From Clostridia bacterium (GTDB taxonomy: Bacteria; Bacillota; Clostridia; Christensenellales; Borkfalkiaceae), in assembly GCA_017448355.1 (NCBI GenBank), contig JAFSLQ010000022.1, forward strand, positions 1-34,112: DNA of 34,112 nucleotides. Direction: 5' to 3'. A program made the translations under genes and the position numbers. Positions 16,849 to 24,981 of this stretch are shown here, in pieces. The notes under the pieces were generated by a model that had not been told where the DNA came from, ran no database searches, and saw only the letters and a list, made by a program, of their open reading frames with translations. Each line of letters begins with the position of its first letter. Positions within the stretch are counted from its first letter, which is position 1.

Positions 16849-18212
16849 TTGAAACCGATTTAACTATATTTTTGCCCGACCTTCTTGAAGTGGAAAACCT
16901 TTTTAAGGAGTACGGTACAATAGATATCCGCCATAAATTTACCGACGGCGGAACTAAAATCGTCAATACGGTCATCGTAAACGGAAAGGCTTACGCCTAC
17001 GGAAGTTACATAGGCGATAGAGACGAAATAACGAGAAAGCGCCTTATTAAACGCTATGCAAAACTTTCCGTTTACAGGACGCTGTCGCACGTTTACGGCG
17101 TTTCGCTCGCCTGGGGCTCGCTCACCGGCATAAGACCGACGAAACTTGCCTATCAGGAAATTGCCGAAAGCGGCGATTTTAAGAATTTTTTTGAGAATAC
17201 TTTGTGTGTTTCAAAAGAAAAAACCGCGCTCACCGCGGAAGTAATCGAGTCGCAAAAAGTCATTTACGAAACGGCGGCGGGCGGCAGCGATTTTTTCGTG
17301 TTCATACCGTTTTGTCCTTCGCGGTGCGAATATTGTTCCTTTATATCAAGAGACGTTCGCGGCGCGGAAAAACTGATGGAAGAATACGTTCCCGCTTTAA
17401 TTCGAGAGATAAACGAGAGTGCAAAGCACGTTAAAAATCTGCGCAGTATTTATGTGGGCGGAGGGACTCCCGTCGCGCTGTCTGACGAAAATCTCGATAG
17501 GGTGTTGTCCGCGATAGACGGTATTAATTCGGGCGTGGAGTTTACCGTGGAAGCGGGACGTCCCGACGCCATTACGCGCGAAAAACTTGATATTTTAAAG
17601 GCGCACGGCGTAACGAGAATAAGCGTAAATCCGCAGACTTTTAACGACGAAACTCTTAAAAGGATAGGCAGAAATCATACGGGTGCGGACGTGATTCGCG
17701 CATTTGAACTTGCAAAGCACGATTTTTCGGTGAATATGGACTTAATCGCGGGACTGCCCGAAGAGACTTCGGAAATTTTTAAGAGTTCGCTCGAAAAAAC
17801 CATTGCGCTAAATCCCGACAATATTACCGTGCATACTCTTTGTGTAAAAAAGGGTTCGCGACTTGCCGAAATTACTAACGGTTTAAGCGCGGGTGACTGC
17901 GAAGCCTGTGTGGAGTTTGCTCACGAAAGGCTAAACGAGTCGGGCTATAACGCGTACTATCTTTACCGTCAGAAATATATGGCGGGAAACCTTGAAAACG
18001 TTGGTTATGCCAAAAGGGGCAAAGAGTGCGTATTCAATATAGATACGATGGAAGAGATAGCAAACGTCGTCGCGTGCGGCGCTAACGCCATTAGTAAGCG
18101 CGTGAAAAATATGGGCGAAAGGATTGAAAGATACGCCGCCCCGAAAGACGTAAAAACGTATCTTAATAAATTAGACGAAATTTTACGGAAAAAAGAAGAA
18201 TTTTTCGGCTGA
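16845..18212 (+). CDS. hemZ: HemZ-type radical SAM protein (coproporphyrinogen III oxidase-like)
   Basis: A 455-residue radical SAM enzyme with the cluster motif CPSRCEYCSF (Cys157, 161, 164), followed by the SAM-site YVGGGTPVAL and VEAGRPDAIT. The N-terminal 150 residues, ending with SLTGIRPTKL, are characteristic of HemZ rather than HemN/HemW; the C-terminus YYLYRQKYMAGNLENVGYAK also fits HemZ. HemZ is annotated as an oxygen-independent coproporphyrinogen dehydrogenase, but many anaerobes carry it without a complete haem pathway, so another substrate is possible. No other haem gene is visible here. It ends the recJ-rel operon, with its start overlapping the MBL gene by 4 nt. Confidence 0.92.
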   Translation: MIETDLTIFLPDLLEVENLFKEYGTIDIRHKFTDGGTKIVNTVIVNGKAYAYGSYIGDRDEITRKRLIKRYAKLSVYRTLSHVYGVSLAWGSLTGIRPTKLAYQEIAESGDFKNFFENTLCVSKEKTALTAEVIESQKVIYETAAGGSDFFVFIPFCPSRCEYCSFISRDVRGAEKLMEEYVPALIREINESAKHVKNLRSIYVGGGTPVALSDENLDRVLSAIDGINSGVEFTVEAGRPDAITREKLDILKAHGVTRISVNPQTFNDETLKRIGRNHTGADVIRAFELAKHDFSVNMDLIAGLPEETSEIFKSSLEKTIALNPDNITVHTLCVKKGSRLAEITNGLSAGDCEACVEFAHERLNESGYNAYYLYRQKYMAGNLENVGYAKRGKECVFNIDTMEEIANVVACGANAISKRVKNMGERIERYAAPKDVKTYLNKLDEILRKKEEFFG

Positions 18213-18249
18213 AAAAGGGTAAAAATTAAAATAAGATAAATAAAAACAG

Positions 18250-18278
18250 TTTACAAAGACAATAAATTTTAGTATAAT
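18250..18278 (+). promoter_or_regulatory. Promoter for rpsO
   Basis: TTTACA (18250-18255), a 17-nt spacer and a perfect TATAAT (18273-18278). The expected transcript starts near 18285 and carries a leader of about 85 nt. Confidence 0.85.
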
Positions 18279-18298
18279 AAAAAGGCTTGATACTTCGC

Positions 18299-18332
18299 GC
18301 AAGGTGTAGGGATTCTCCCCCCGACGCTTTGC
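18299..18332 (+). promoter_or_regulatory. Structured rpsO leader hairpin, candidate S15 autoregulatory site
   Basis: GCAAGGTGT (18299-18307) pairs over 9 bp with ACGCTTTGC (18324-18332), including adjacent G-U and G-C pairs; the apical part can form a further GGG/CCC helix. It lies between the rpsO promoter and its ribosome-binding site AAAGGAGG. S15 is known in several bacteria to repress its own mRNA through leader structures containing a G-U/G-C motif or a three-way junction. The assignment is inference from position and structure, not a match to a defined Rfam family. Confidence 0.5.
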
Positions 18333-18371
18333 CGACAGTGAATTATTCCATTTAAAGGAGGTTAAATAAAA

Positions 18372-18635
18372 ATGGACAAAGCAAAAAAGAACGAAATTAT
18401 CACTAAATTCGCTCGCCACGAAGGCGACACGGGCAGCGCGGAAGTTCAAATCGCGCTCTTAACCGAAAGAATCAATCACTTAAACGAACATCTTTCGGTA
18501 AATAAAAACGACAATCACTCCCGTAGGGGACTTATGAAGATGGTCGGCGAACGCAGAAGTCTGTTAAAGTATCTGCAAGAAATCGATATTGAAAGATACA
18601 GAAAGATTATCGCGGACCTTGAATTAAGAAAATAA
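18372..18635 (+). CDS. rpsO: 30S ribosomal protein S15
   Basis: An 87-residue protein, close to the standard 88-89. Conserved motifs: [23 protein letters not shown], split here as [16 protein letters not shown] and the helix after it, then [22 protein letters not shown] and the ending [13 protein letters not shown]. It binds the central domain of 16S rRNA as a primary assembly protein. It is preceded by AAAGGAGG and followed by its own terminator, then pnp, the classic order in most bacteria. Confidence 0.98.
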   Translation: MDKAKKNEIITKFARHEGDTGSAEVQIALLTERINHLNEHLSVNKNDNHSRRGLMKMVGERRSLLKYLQEIDIERYRKIIADLELRK

Positions 18636-18644
18636 GGTTTTTTG

Positions 18645-18671
18645 GGGCGGCAAGTTTCGTCGCCCTTTTTT
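18645..18671 (+). terminator. Terminator or attenuator between rpsO and pnp
   Basis: GGGCGGC (18645-18651) pairs with GTCGCCC (18659-18665), with one G-U pair, and six T follow. It would end most rpsO transcripts, leaving pnp to read-through or to an unseen promoter. Confidence 0.9.
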
Positions 18672-18706
18672 GTGATATAGGGGAAAATTCAATAGGAAAC
18701 GTAAAC

Positions 18707-18729
18707 GCGGCGTTTGGGTTATTCGCCGC
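18707..18729 (+). promoter_or_regulatory. Hairpin in the pnp leader
   Basis: GCGGCG (18707-18712) pairs perfectly with CGCCGC (18724-18729), with an 11-nt loop, about 20 nt before the AGGAGA of pnp. In other bacteria the pnp leader hairpin is cut by RNase III and then used by PNPase for autoregulation; this is a candidate for the same control. Confidence 0.4.
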
Positions 18730-18765
18730 TAATAAATAAGAGTAGAACAGGAGAGAAATAATAAA

Positions 18766-20862
18766 ATGAAAGATTACAAAGAATTTAAATTTACCGTAGG
18801 CGGGAGAGAAGTTACGGTAGAAACAGGCAAGTATGCGGAACAGGCAAACGGCGCGTGCGTAGTTCGTTCAGGTGAAACGGCGGTTATGGTGTCCGTATGT
18901 ATGTCGCCGACTCCGAGAGACGGTATGGACTTTTTTCCGCTTCAAGTAGACTACGACGAGAAAATGTATTCTGTCGGTAAAATCCCCGGCGGATTTAAAA
19001 AGAGAGAAGGCAGGGCAAGCGATAAAGCGATTTTGACTTCAAGACTTATCGACCGTCCGCTCCGTCCGCTTTTCCCGAAAGGACTTTATAACGACGTCGT
19101 CGTCATCGCTCAGGCACTTTCGGTCGAACCCGACGTTCAGCCCGAACCCTTGGCTATGATAGGCAGTTCCATCGCGCTCGCTATCTCGGATATTCCGTGG
19201 GCAGGTCCGACAGGCTCTGTCGTTGTGGGACTTGTGGACGGTAAATACGTTATTAACCCCGACTTAAATCAGCGTGCGAATTCCGCAATTCACTTAAACC
19301 TTGCGGGCACAAAGGACGCTATACTTATGATAGAAGCGGGTGCGAACGAAGTGTCGAACGAAGAAATGGTCGGCGCGATAATGTTCGGGCACGAAGAAAT
19401 CAAAAAAATCTGCAAATTCATCGCGGAAGAAATTGTTCCCGTAGTCGGTAAACCTAAAAAAGAAATCGAACTTTATCAAATCCCCGCGGACTTAGACGCG
19501 GCGGTGCGCGAATACGCGGGTGAAAAACTCGACAAAGCGCTCGATACGTTCGACAGAAGCGTTCGTCAGGCTGGACAGGACGCGGTTGAAAAAGATACAC
19601 TTCTCCATTTTGCGGATATATATCCCGGCAAAGAAAAGGAAATAAAGGACAGCCTTTATTACATTACCAAGGAAAAAATTCGCGCTAAAATCTTCGATAA
19701 GGGCATCCGCCCCGACGGCAGAGGCTTAAAGGACGTTCGTCCTATCTGGTGCGAAAGAGGCGTACTCCCGCGCGTTCACGGTTCGGCTGTGTTCACAAGG
19801 GGACAAACTCAAACTCTTACCACTTGTACGCTAGGTATGCTCGACGAAGCGCAAAAACTCGAAGGGCTTGACGAAGAAGATAAAAAGCGTTATATGCATC
19901 AATATAACTTCCCCGGATATTGCACGGGCGAAGCAACGGCATTAAGGTCGCCCGGTCGCCGCGAAATAGGTCACGGCGCGCTTGCGGAAAGGGCGCTTAT
20001 CCCCGTTATCCCGTCGGAAGAAGACTTCCCGTACGCTATCAGGGTAGTAAACGACATTATGTCTTCTAACGGTTCGTCGTCAATGGCGTCGGTATGCGGT
20101 TCGACGATGGCGCTTATGGACGCGGGCGTTCCGATTAAAGCACCCGTCGCCGGCGTCGCTATGGGACTTATCAAAAATGCGGAAACGGGCGAATTCAGGG
20201 TCTTGACCGATATTCAGGGCTTAGAAGATTTCCTCGGCGATATGGACTTTAAGGTTGCGGGTACTGAAAAAGGTATTACCGCTATCCAGATGGATATAAA
20301 AATTAAAGGCATTTCCGAAGAGATTATGCATACGGCAATCAATCAGGCGAACGAAGGCAGAAAGTTTATATTAAACAAGATGTTAGAGTGCGTTCCCGAA
20401 GTTGCGCCCGAACTTTCGCCCTATGCGCCCAAGATTATTTCCTTTAATATTCCCGTCGATAAAATCGGCGACGTTGTCGGAAAACAGGGCAAAGTCATCA
20501 ATAAGATTATCGAAGAAACGGGCGTCAAGATTGATATCGAAGAAGACGGTGCGGTGCACATCGCGACCTACGGCGATATCGCGCAGGCGGAACGTGCAAA
20601 AGCAATCGTCCTTTCTATCGCGAAAGACCCCGAAGTCGGCGATATGTTTATAGCGGAAGTCGTTAGAATTTTACCGAAAGTCGGCGCGTTCTGCGAACTC
20701 GCTCCCGGCAAAGACGGACTTATCCACATTTCTAAACTTTCCGACAAGCGCGTAAACAACGTGGAAGACGTCATCAATATAGGCGACAAAGCCAAAGTCG
20801 AAATTATTAAAATCGGCGAAAAGGGTATCGACCTTAAACTTCTCGAAATAGTTAAAGACTAA
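18766..20862 (+). CDS. pnp: Polyribonucleotide nucleotidyltransferase (PNPase)
   Basis: A 698-residue protein of standard length. It has two RNase PH-like domains (about 1-220 and 315-545) joined by an all-helical linker; the second carries the active-site features FTRGQTQTL, RSPGRREIGHGALAERAL and SNGSSSMASVCGSTMAL. A KH domain (about 560-615, DKIGDVVGKQGKVINKI) and an S1 domain (about 625-695, GAFCELAPGKDGLIHISKL) follow. It degrades RNA 3' to 5' phosphorolytically and takes part in mRNA turnover and quality control as a trimer. It lies after rpsO; the start has AGGAGA 11 nt upstream. Confidence 0.98.
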   Translation: MKDYKEFKFTVGGREVTVETGKYAEQANGACVVRSGETAVMVSVCMSPTPRDGMDFFPLQVDYDEKMYSVGKIPGGFKKREGRASDKAILTSRLIDRPLRPLFPKGLYNDVVVIAQALSVEPDVQPEPLAMIGSSIALAISDIPWAGPTGSVVVGLVDGKYVINPDLNQRANSAIHLNLAGTKDAILMIEAGANEVSNEEMVGAIMFGHEEIKKICKFIAEEIVPVVGKPKKEIELYQIPADLDAAVREYAGEKLDKALDTFDRSVRQAGQDAVEKDTLLHFADIYPGKEKEIKDSLYYITKEKIRAKIFDKGIRPDGRGLKDVRPIWCERGVLPRVHGSAVFTRGQTQTLTTCTLGMLDEAQKLEGLDEEDKKRYMHQYNFPGYCTGEATALRSPGRREIGHGALAERALIPVIPSEEDFPYAIRVVNDIMSSNGSSSMASVCGSTMALMDAGVPIKAPVAGVAMGLIKNAETGEFRVLTDIQGLEDFLGDMDFKVAGTEKGITAIQMDIKIKGISEEIMHTAINQANEGRKFILNKMLECVPEVAPELSPYAPKIISFNIPVDKIGDVVGKQGKVINKIIEETGVKIDIEEDGAVHIATYGDIAQAERAKAIVLSIAKDPEVGDMFIAEVVRILPKVGAFCELAPGKDGLIHISKLSDKRVNNVEDVINIGDKAKVEIIKIGEKGIDLKLLEIVKD

Positions 20863-20878
20863 TTGTAAGCGAATAATC

Positions 20879-20918
20879 AAGCCCGCCGTATCGTAAGATA
20901 TAGCGGGTTTGTTCTTTT
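20879..20918 (+). terminator. Terminator after pnp
   Basis: AAGCCCGC (20879-20886) pairs with GCGGGTTT (20903-20910) with one G-U pair, then GTTCTTTT, the same tail as the secF terminator. Confidence 0.8.
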
Positions 20919-20958
20919 AATAAAGCCGTGCGCATAAAATACCTAAAAGGGGTGTTTT

Positions 20959-21690
20959 ATGAAGATTAAACGGCGCAAAATCACGCTTATAACCAACTTT
21001 TTACTTGTCGCGTCTTTTACGGCGGTGTTTGCGGTAAGTTTTTTCCCGCAAAAGGCGTTACCTATTTACGGCGGCACGGAACTATCCGCCATATATAACG
21101 GCGTTCGCGGCACAAACAAAGTGTCGTTTATGTTCAACGTGTACGAAAATGCGGAAACCGTGCAACAAATCGCAAGGCTTTTAGACGAACGCGGGGTAAA
21201 AGCCACGTTTTTCGTCGGCGGCTGTTGGGCGGACGATAACGAACAAACACTTAATTTTTTAGTCCAAAACGGACACGAAATAGCAAATCACGGATATTTT
21301 CATAAAGACCATAGCACGCTCGATTACGAAAAAAACAAAGAAGAAATATATCTTACGGGCGTAATTGTAAAAGCGCTTTGCGGGGCATCTCCCACGCTTT
21401 TTGCACCGCCTTCCGGAAGTTTTTCGGATAAAACTTTGCAAGCGGCGGCGGATTTAGGGTATCAGGTGATAATGTGGTCGAAAGACACTATCGACTGGCG
21501 GGATAAAGACAAATCAAAAGTCGTCTCGCGCGCGACGAAAAATCTTACCGGCGGCGACCTTATTCTTATGCACCCCAAAAGTCATACTTTCGCCGCACTT
21601 CCCGAAATTATCGACTATTGTTTTGCGCACGGGCTTGAAATTGTTAAGGTCAGCGAAAATATTTCCGCAAAAACCACACAAAATACTTAA
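20959..21690 (+). CDS. YlxY-like polysaccharide deacetylase-fold protein, probably catalytically impaired
   Basis: A 243-residue protein with an N-terminal signal anchor (about 9-29), then a NodB homology domain. The fold is recognised from ATFFVGGCWAD, NGHEIANHGYFHKDH, FAPPSGSF, MWSKDTIDWRD and GDLILMHP. The metal-binding His pair in motif 2 is present (NHGYFHKDH), but motif 1, normally TFDDG, reads FMFNVYE (57-63), so the catalytic base and metal Asp are gone; the Arg of RPPxG is also lost. Position between pnp and an M16 peptidase is that of Bacillus subtilis ylxY, a sporulation-family deacetylase-like protein, which supports the name. It may bind peptidoglycan without cutting it. It is exported or membrane-anchored by prediction only. 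Confidence 0.82.
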   Translation: MKIKRRKITLITNFLLVASFTAVFAVSFFPQKALPIYGGTELSAIYNGVRGTNKVSFMFNVYENAETVQQIARLLDERGVKATFFVGGCWADDNEQTLNFLVQNGHEIANHGYFHKDHSTLDYEKNKEEIYLTGVIVKALCGASPTLFAPPSGSFSDKTLQAAADLGYQVIMWSKDTIDWRDKDKSKVVSRATKNLTGGDLILMHPKSHTFAALPEIIDYCFAHGLEIVKVSENISAKTTQNT

Positions 21691-21734
21691 AAGGGGCAGC
21701 CATGCGGCAAATAAACCCCCAAAACGGAGAACCA

Positions 21735-22979
21735 ATGAATCATCTTAAAGTTTTCGATAACGGATTAAAACTCGTAGTTGCCGAGATGAAGGGACTACTT
21801 TCCGTCTCGTGCGGGGTACTCGTGAAAACGGGTAGCGCCAACGAGAGTGAAAAGGAAAACGGTATTTCGCACTTTATTGAACACACTATGTTTAAGGGTA
21901 CGAAAACGCGTTCGGCATTCGAGATAAGCGATTTTGTCGACAGTATCGGCGGTCAGATAAACGCCTATACTTCTAAACAAATGACCTGTTATTATACCCA
22001 CACTACCAAAGAGCATTTTAAGGACTCGATGGAAGTTTTGTCGGATATATTTTTTAATTCGGTGTTCGATAAAGAAGAACTCGCAAAGGAAAAGGGCGTA
22101 ATAATTGAAGAAATCAATATGAGCGAAGATAGTCCCGAAGACCTTTGCCTTGATTTGTTGTCCGAAAGTTTTTACGGGAAGTCGGGGCTTGGTCAAACCA
22201 TACTCGGCAGCGCGAAGAACGTGCGTTCATTTAACCGTGAAGCGGTTCTTTCGTTTATGGACAAGTATTACACGGCGGATAACGTAGTTATATCGGTCGC
22301 GGGAAACGTAAGTATAGCGGAAGCCGAAAAACTTGCCGAAAAATACTTCGCGGAAAACTTTACAAGGTTAAAAGGCGCACCGCAAAAAGCGATAAAACCG
22401 ACAGCGCCGACGAACTTAAAAAAGATTAAGAAAATAGAACAGTCGCATATAGGCATTTCTTTGCCCGCAATCCCGATGAAAGACGAGCGCCGCGACGCGT
22501 TGAATATCGCGAATATCGTGCTCGGCGGCGGTATGAGTAGCAGATTGTTCCAGAAAGTGCGTGAAGATTTGGGGCTATGTTATAGCGTGTATTCCTATCT
22601 TTCGTGTTACAGGGAAACGGGCGTAGTCGAAATTTACGCGGGTGTTAATACCGAGAGCCGCGAACTCGCGCTATCCGCGATAGTTGACGAAATAAATAAA
22701 TTCAAAAAGGAAGGCATTACCGAAAAGGAATTTGCGCGCGGCAGAGAGCAACTTAAAAGTTCGCTTGTTTTAGGTCAGGAAAGCGTCAGCGGGCAAATGC
22801 AACTGTTCGGGCGAATCGCGTTGTTTTTCGGCGAACTGTTTGATTTTAACGAAAGGCTTAAAAGCATCAACGCAATAACGCGAGAAGACGTTATGAAGGT
22901 AATAGGCGAATTTTTTGATTTGTCGAAAGCGTCTTCCGCGACGGTAGGACCTAAGCGCACCGCACTTAAACTGAACTAA
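21735..22979 (+). CDS. M16 family zinc peptidase (MlpA/YmxG-like)
   Basis: About 414 residues, the usual single-chain size for processing-peptidase-like M16B enzymes. The inverted zinc motif HFIEH lies in NGISHFIEHTMFKGT, and the downstream Glu ligand in KGVIIEEINM; the second half has the inactive-domain signature GGGMSSRLFQKVREDLGLCYS. The start at 21735 (GGAGA 4 nt upstream) puts the usual LxxGLxLVVAEM near the N-terminus; an ATG at 21702 would add 11 residues and also has a G-rich upstream, so the choice is not certain. In Bacillus the equivalent gene follows ylxY after pnpA, as here. The substrate is unknown. Confidence 0.93.
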   Translation: MNHLKVFDNGLKLVVAEMKGLLSVSCGVLVKTGSANESEKENGISHFIEHTMFKGTKTRSAFEISDFVDSIGGQINAYTSKQMTCYYTHTTKEHFKDSMEVLSDIFFNSVFDKEELAKEKGVIIEEINMSEDSPEDLCLDLLSESFYGKSGLGQTILGSAKNVRSFNREAVLSFMDKYYTADNVVISVAGNVSIAEAEKLAEKYFAENFTRLKGAPQKAIKPTAPTNLKKIKKIEQSHIGISLPAIPMKDERRDALNIANIVLGGGMSSRLFQKVREDLGLCYSVYSYLSCYRETGVVEIYAGVNTESRELALSAIVDEINKFKKEGITEKEFARGREQLKSSLVLGQESVSGQMQLFGRIALFFGELFDFNERLKSINAITREDVMKVIGEFFDLSKASSATVGPKRTALKLN

Positions 22980-22992
22980 AAAGATAAAAATT

Positions 22993-23034
22993 AAAAAGAC
23001 TTCTGCGAAAAATCCGCGCGGAAGTCTTTTTTTT
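22993..23034 (+). terminator. Terminator after the M16 peptidase gene
   Basis: AAAAAGACTTC (22993-23003) pairs with GAAGTCTTTTT (23021-23031), and four inner pairs extend the stem; eight or so T follow within and after the 3' arm. Confidence 0.93.
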
Positions 23035-23058
23035 ATTATTTTCCGAATATATTTTACT

Positions 23059-24060
23059 ATGAAAATTTTGCGCGTTATCGCCGCGCTTACGGTTTTAGCG
23101 GCGGCGGTTTTTACGGGTTTAATCGGGAAAAACAAGATAGCGGATAACGGAGTGTCGGTATCGCCGACGGAGTATAAGGGGATACTTACGTTATGGCACA
23201 TAGATACGTTTGAAGGGGGCGTCGGTTCTCGCAAACAGTTTTTGCTGTCCGTCAGCCGAGAATTTGAAAAATCCCACGAAGGCGTACTTGTTATGGCTAT
23301 GGACTACACGGCGGAAAACGCCGAAAAAGCGATGGCGGAAGGTAAGTTTCCCGACCTGATATCTTACGGTGCGGGGGTAAAAGTAAAAAATCTTCAACCT
23401 ATAACCGAAAGACATACCGAAAGCGTGTCAGGCGGCGGTTATAACGGTGAAATTTACGCCCTTTGCTGGTGCAGGGGCGGGTATTGCGTTATAGAAAATC
23501 CTGAGTATAAGGACGCAAAAAATGCCGTTCAAACGCTTATCGTTTCGCAAGGTGAGTATACAAATCCGTTGGTTGCATATTCTATGTCTAAAAAGACGGA
23601 ACAAAATTTTGAAATACTTTCGCCGCTAAATGCATATATTAAGTTTACGGCGGGTAAATCGAAGTGTCTTTTAGGCACTCAGCGCGACATAAACAGGCTT
23701 ATTCTGCGCGGTATGGATTTTATCGCGCGTCCGCTTAACGGGTATAACGATTTGTTTCAGTATATATCCGTCGTTTCTACCGATAGGTTAAAGGCAGCGT
23801 ACGCCCAAAAATTCGCGGCGTTTCTTACTTCCGACAGCGTACAGCGGCAGTTGCACAGGATAGGTATGTTCAGTTGTTATCTGAACGTGGAATACGATAG
23901 TCCCGATATGTCGCTTATGCAAAAAACGAACGCGGAAACCGTTCTTTCGGCATTTTCGTCGAAAGAATTGATAGAAGAAATACAGGCGGCGGCAACGCTG
24001 GCGGCAAAGGGCGATATAAATGAACTTTCAAAAATAAAAAAACTTATCGCCACGCCTTGA
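23059..24060 (+). CDS. Extracellular solute-binding-like protein, orphan
   Basis: A 333-residue protein with an N-terminal hydrophobic segment (about 4-21, LRVIAALTVLAAAVFTGLI) that is a signal peptide or anchor; no lipobox Cys is present. The pattern GILTLWHIDTFEGG and PDLISYGAG, with a later FAAFLTSDSVQRQLHRIGMFS, is that of family 1 sugar-type solute-binding proteins, though it is shorter than the usual 400-450. No ABC permease or ATPase gene is adjacent. The ATG lacks any Shine-Dalgarno match in the 20 nt before it and follows a terminator; I found no clear promoter. Ligand unknown. The stop TGA overlaps the -35 box of the murB promoter. Confidence 0.7.
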   Translation: MKILRVIAALTVLAAAVFTGLIGKNKIADNGVSVSPTEYKGILTLWHIDTFEGGVGSRKQFLLSVSREFEKSHEGVLVMAMDYTAENAEKAMAEGKFPDLISYGAGVKVKNLQPITERHTESVSGGGYNGEIYALCWCRGGYCVIENPEYKDAKNAVQTLIVSQGEYTNPLVAYSMSKKTEQNFEILSPLNAYIKFTAGKSKCLLGTQRDINRLILRGMDFIARPLNGYNDLFQYISVVSTDRLKAAYAQKFAAFLTSDSVQRQLHRIGMFSCYLNVEYDSPDMSLMQKTNAETVLSAFSSKELIEEIQAAATLAAKGDINELSKIKKLIATP

Positions 24061-24085
24061 AAAAAAATTTTAATTATAGTACAAT
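24057..24085 (+). promoter_or_regulatory. Promoter for murB, overlapping the upstream stop codon
   Basis: TTGAAA (24057-24062), a 17-nt spacer and TACAAT (24080-24085). The predicted transcript start near 24092 is within the AAGGAG of murB, so the leader would be under 10 nt. Confidence 0.6.
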
Positions 24086-24099
24086 ATATAAGGAGATAT

Positions 24100-24981
24100 A
24101 TGGGCATAGTCGAATCTTTAAGGCAAATACCCGATATAAACTTCACCGAAGACGTAAATCTCGGATACCGAACGTCTTTCGGGGTTGGTGGAAGAGCAAA
24201 ATATTACGTCTCGCCCGAAAGCGTTTATTCGCTTATGCAATGCATAAACGCGGCGACGAGTTGGGAATTTAAGTATAAGATAATAGGCAACGGCACGAAT
24301 ATTCTCGTGTCCGATAAAGGTTACGACGGACTTATAATCTGCACCAAAAATTTAAACAGCGTGTTTTTAGATAAAGGCGAAATAATCTCGCTTTGCGGCA
24401 CACCGATTACTAGGTTCGTGAACTTTGTGTCGGGTTCGGGGCGAACGGGTGCGGAAGGGCTTTGCGGAATACCCGCGACCGTTGGCGGGGCGATATATCA
24501 GAACGCCGGCGCGTTCGGATACACCGTGTCGGATTTTATTTACGAAGTTACCTGTATTAAGGACGGCAAAACGATTAAGCGCAGAAAAAACGCGTGCGGA
24601 TTCGGGTACAGAAAGAGCGTGTTTCAGGATAGCGGCGAGTTTATCGTTTCGGCAAAGTTCAGGTTTCCCAAGCGCAAAAAGGCAATTAAAAACACTTTTT
24701 TTGAGCGAAGAAACGTCTCACAGCCGAGCGGAAGAACGTGCGGTTCGGTGTTCACTAATCCCCCCAGCGATTATGCGGGAAGATTGATAGAGAGTGCGGG
24801 GCTTAAAGGCGCGAAGGTCGGCGGCGCACAGGTATCTACAAAACACGCTAACTTTATCGTCGCAAGCGAGAACGCCGCCGCGCAGGACGTTTACCTTTTA
24901 ATAAATGAAATAAAGCAAAAAGTATACGACGAGTTCGGCGTACGATTAAAAGAAGAAGTAGAATATTTAGGGGAGTTTTAA
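24100..24981 (+). CDS. murB: UDP-N-acetylenolpyruvoylglucosamine reductase MurB
   Basis: A 293-residue FAD enzyme that reduces UDP-GlcNAc-enolpyruvate to UDP-MurNAc with NADPH in the cytoplasm, an early step of peptidoglycan synthesis. FAD-binding motifs: IGNGTNILVSDKGYDG and GIPATVGGAIYQNAGAFG. The catalytic Ser lies in RTCGSVFTNP near residue 213, and the C-terminal Glu in RLKEEVEYLG. The N-terminal TSFGVGGRAKYY and length mark the type IIb enzyme of Firmicutes. The start has AAGGAG 6 nt upstream. The stop overlaps the start of the PHP gene (TAATG); murB near whiA is conserved in Clostridia. Confidence 0.97.
   Translation: MGIVESLRQIPDINFTEDVNLGYRTSFGVGGRAKYYVSPESVYSLMQCINAATSWEFKYKIIGNGTNILVSDKGYDGLIICTKNLNSVFLDKGEIISLCGTPITRFVNFVSGSGRTGAEGLCGIPATVGGAIYQNAGAFGYTVSDFIYEVTCIKDGKTIKRRKNACGFGYRKSVFQDSGEFIVSAKFRFPKRKKAIKNTFFERRNVSQPSGRTCGSVFTNPPSDYAGRLIESAGLKGAKVGGAQVSTKHANFIVASENAAAQDVYLLINEIKQKVYDEFGVRLKEEVEYLGEF

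Noticed and set aside
20959-21690. Pseudogene interpretation of the ylxY-like gene
   Set aside because: The frame is intact, the signal anchor and other NodB motifs are preserved, and the position is conserved, so it is better seen as a catalytically altered protein.
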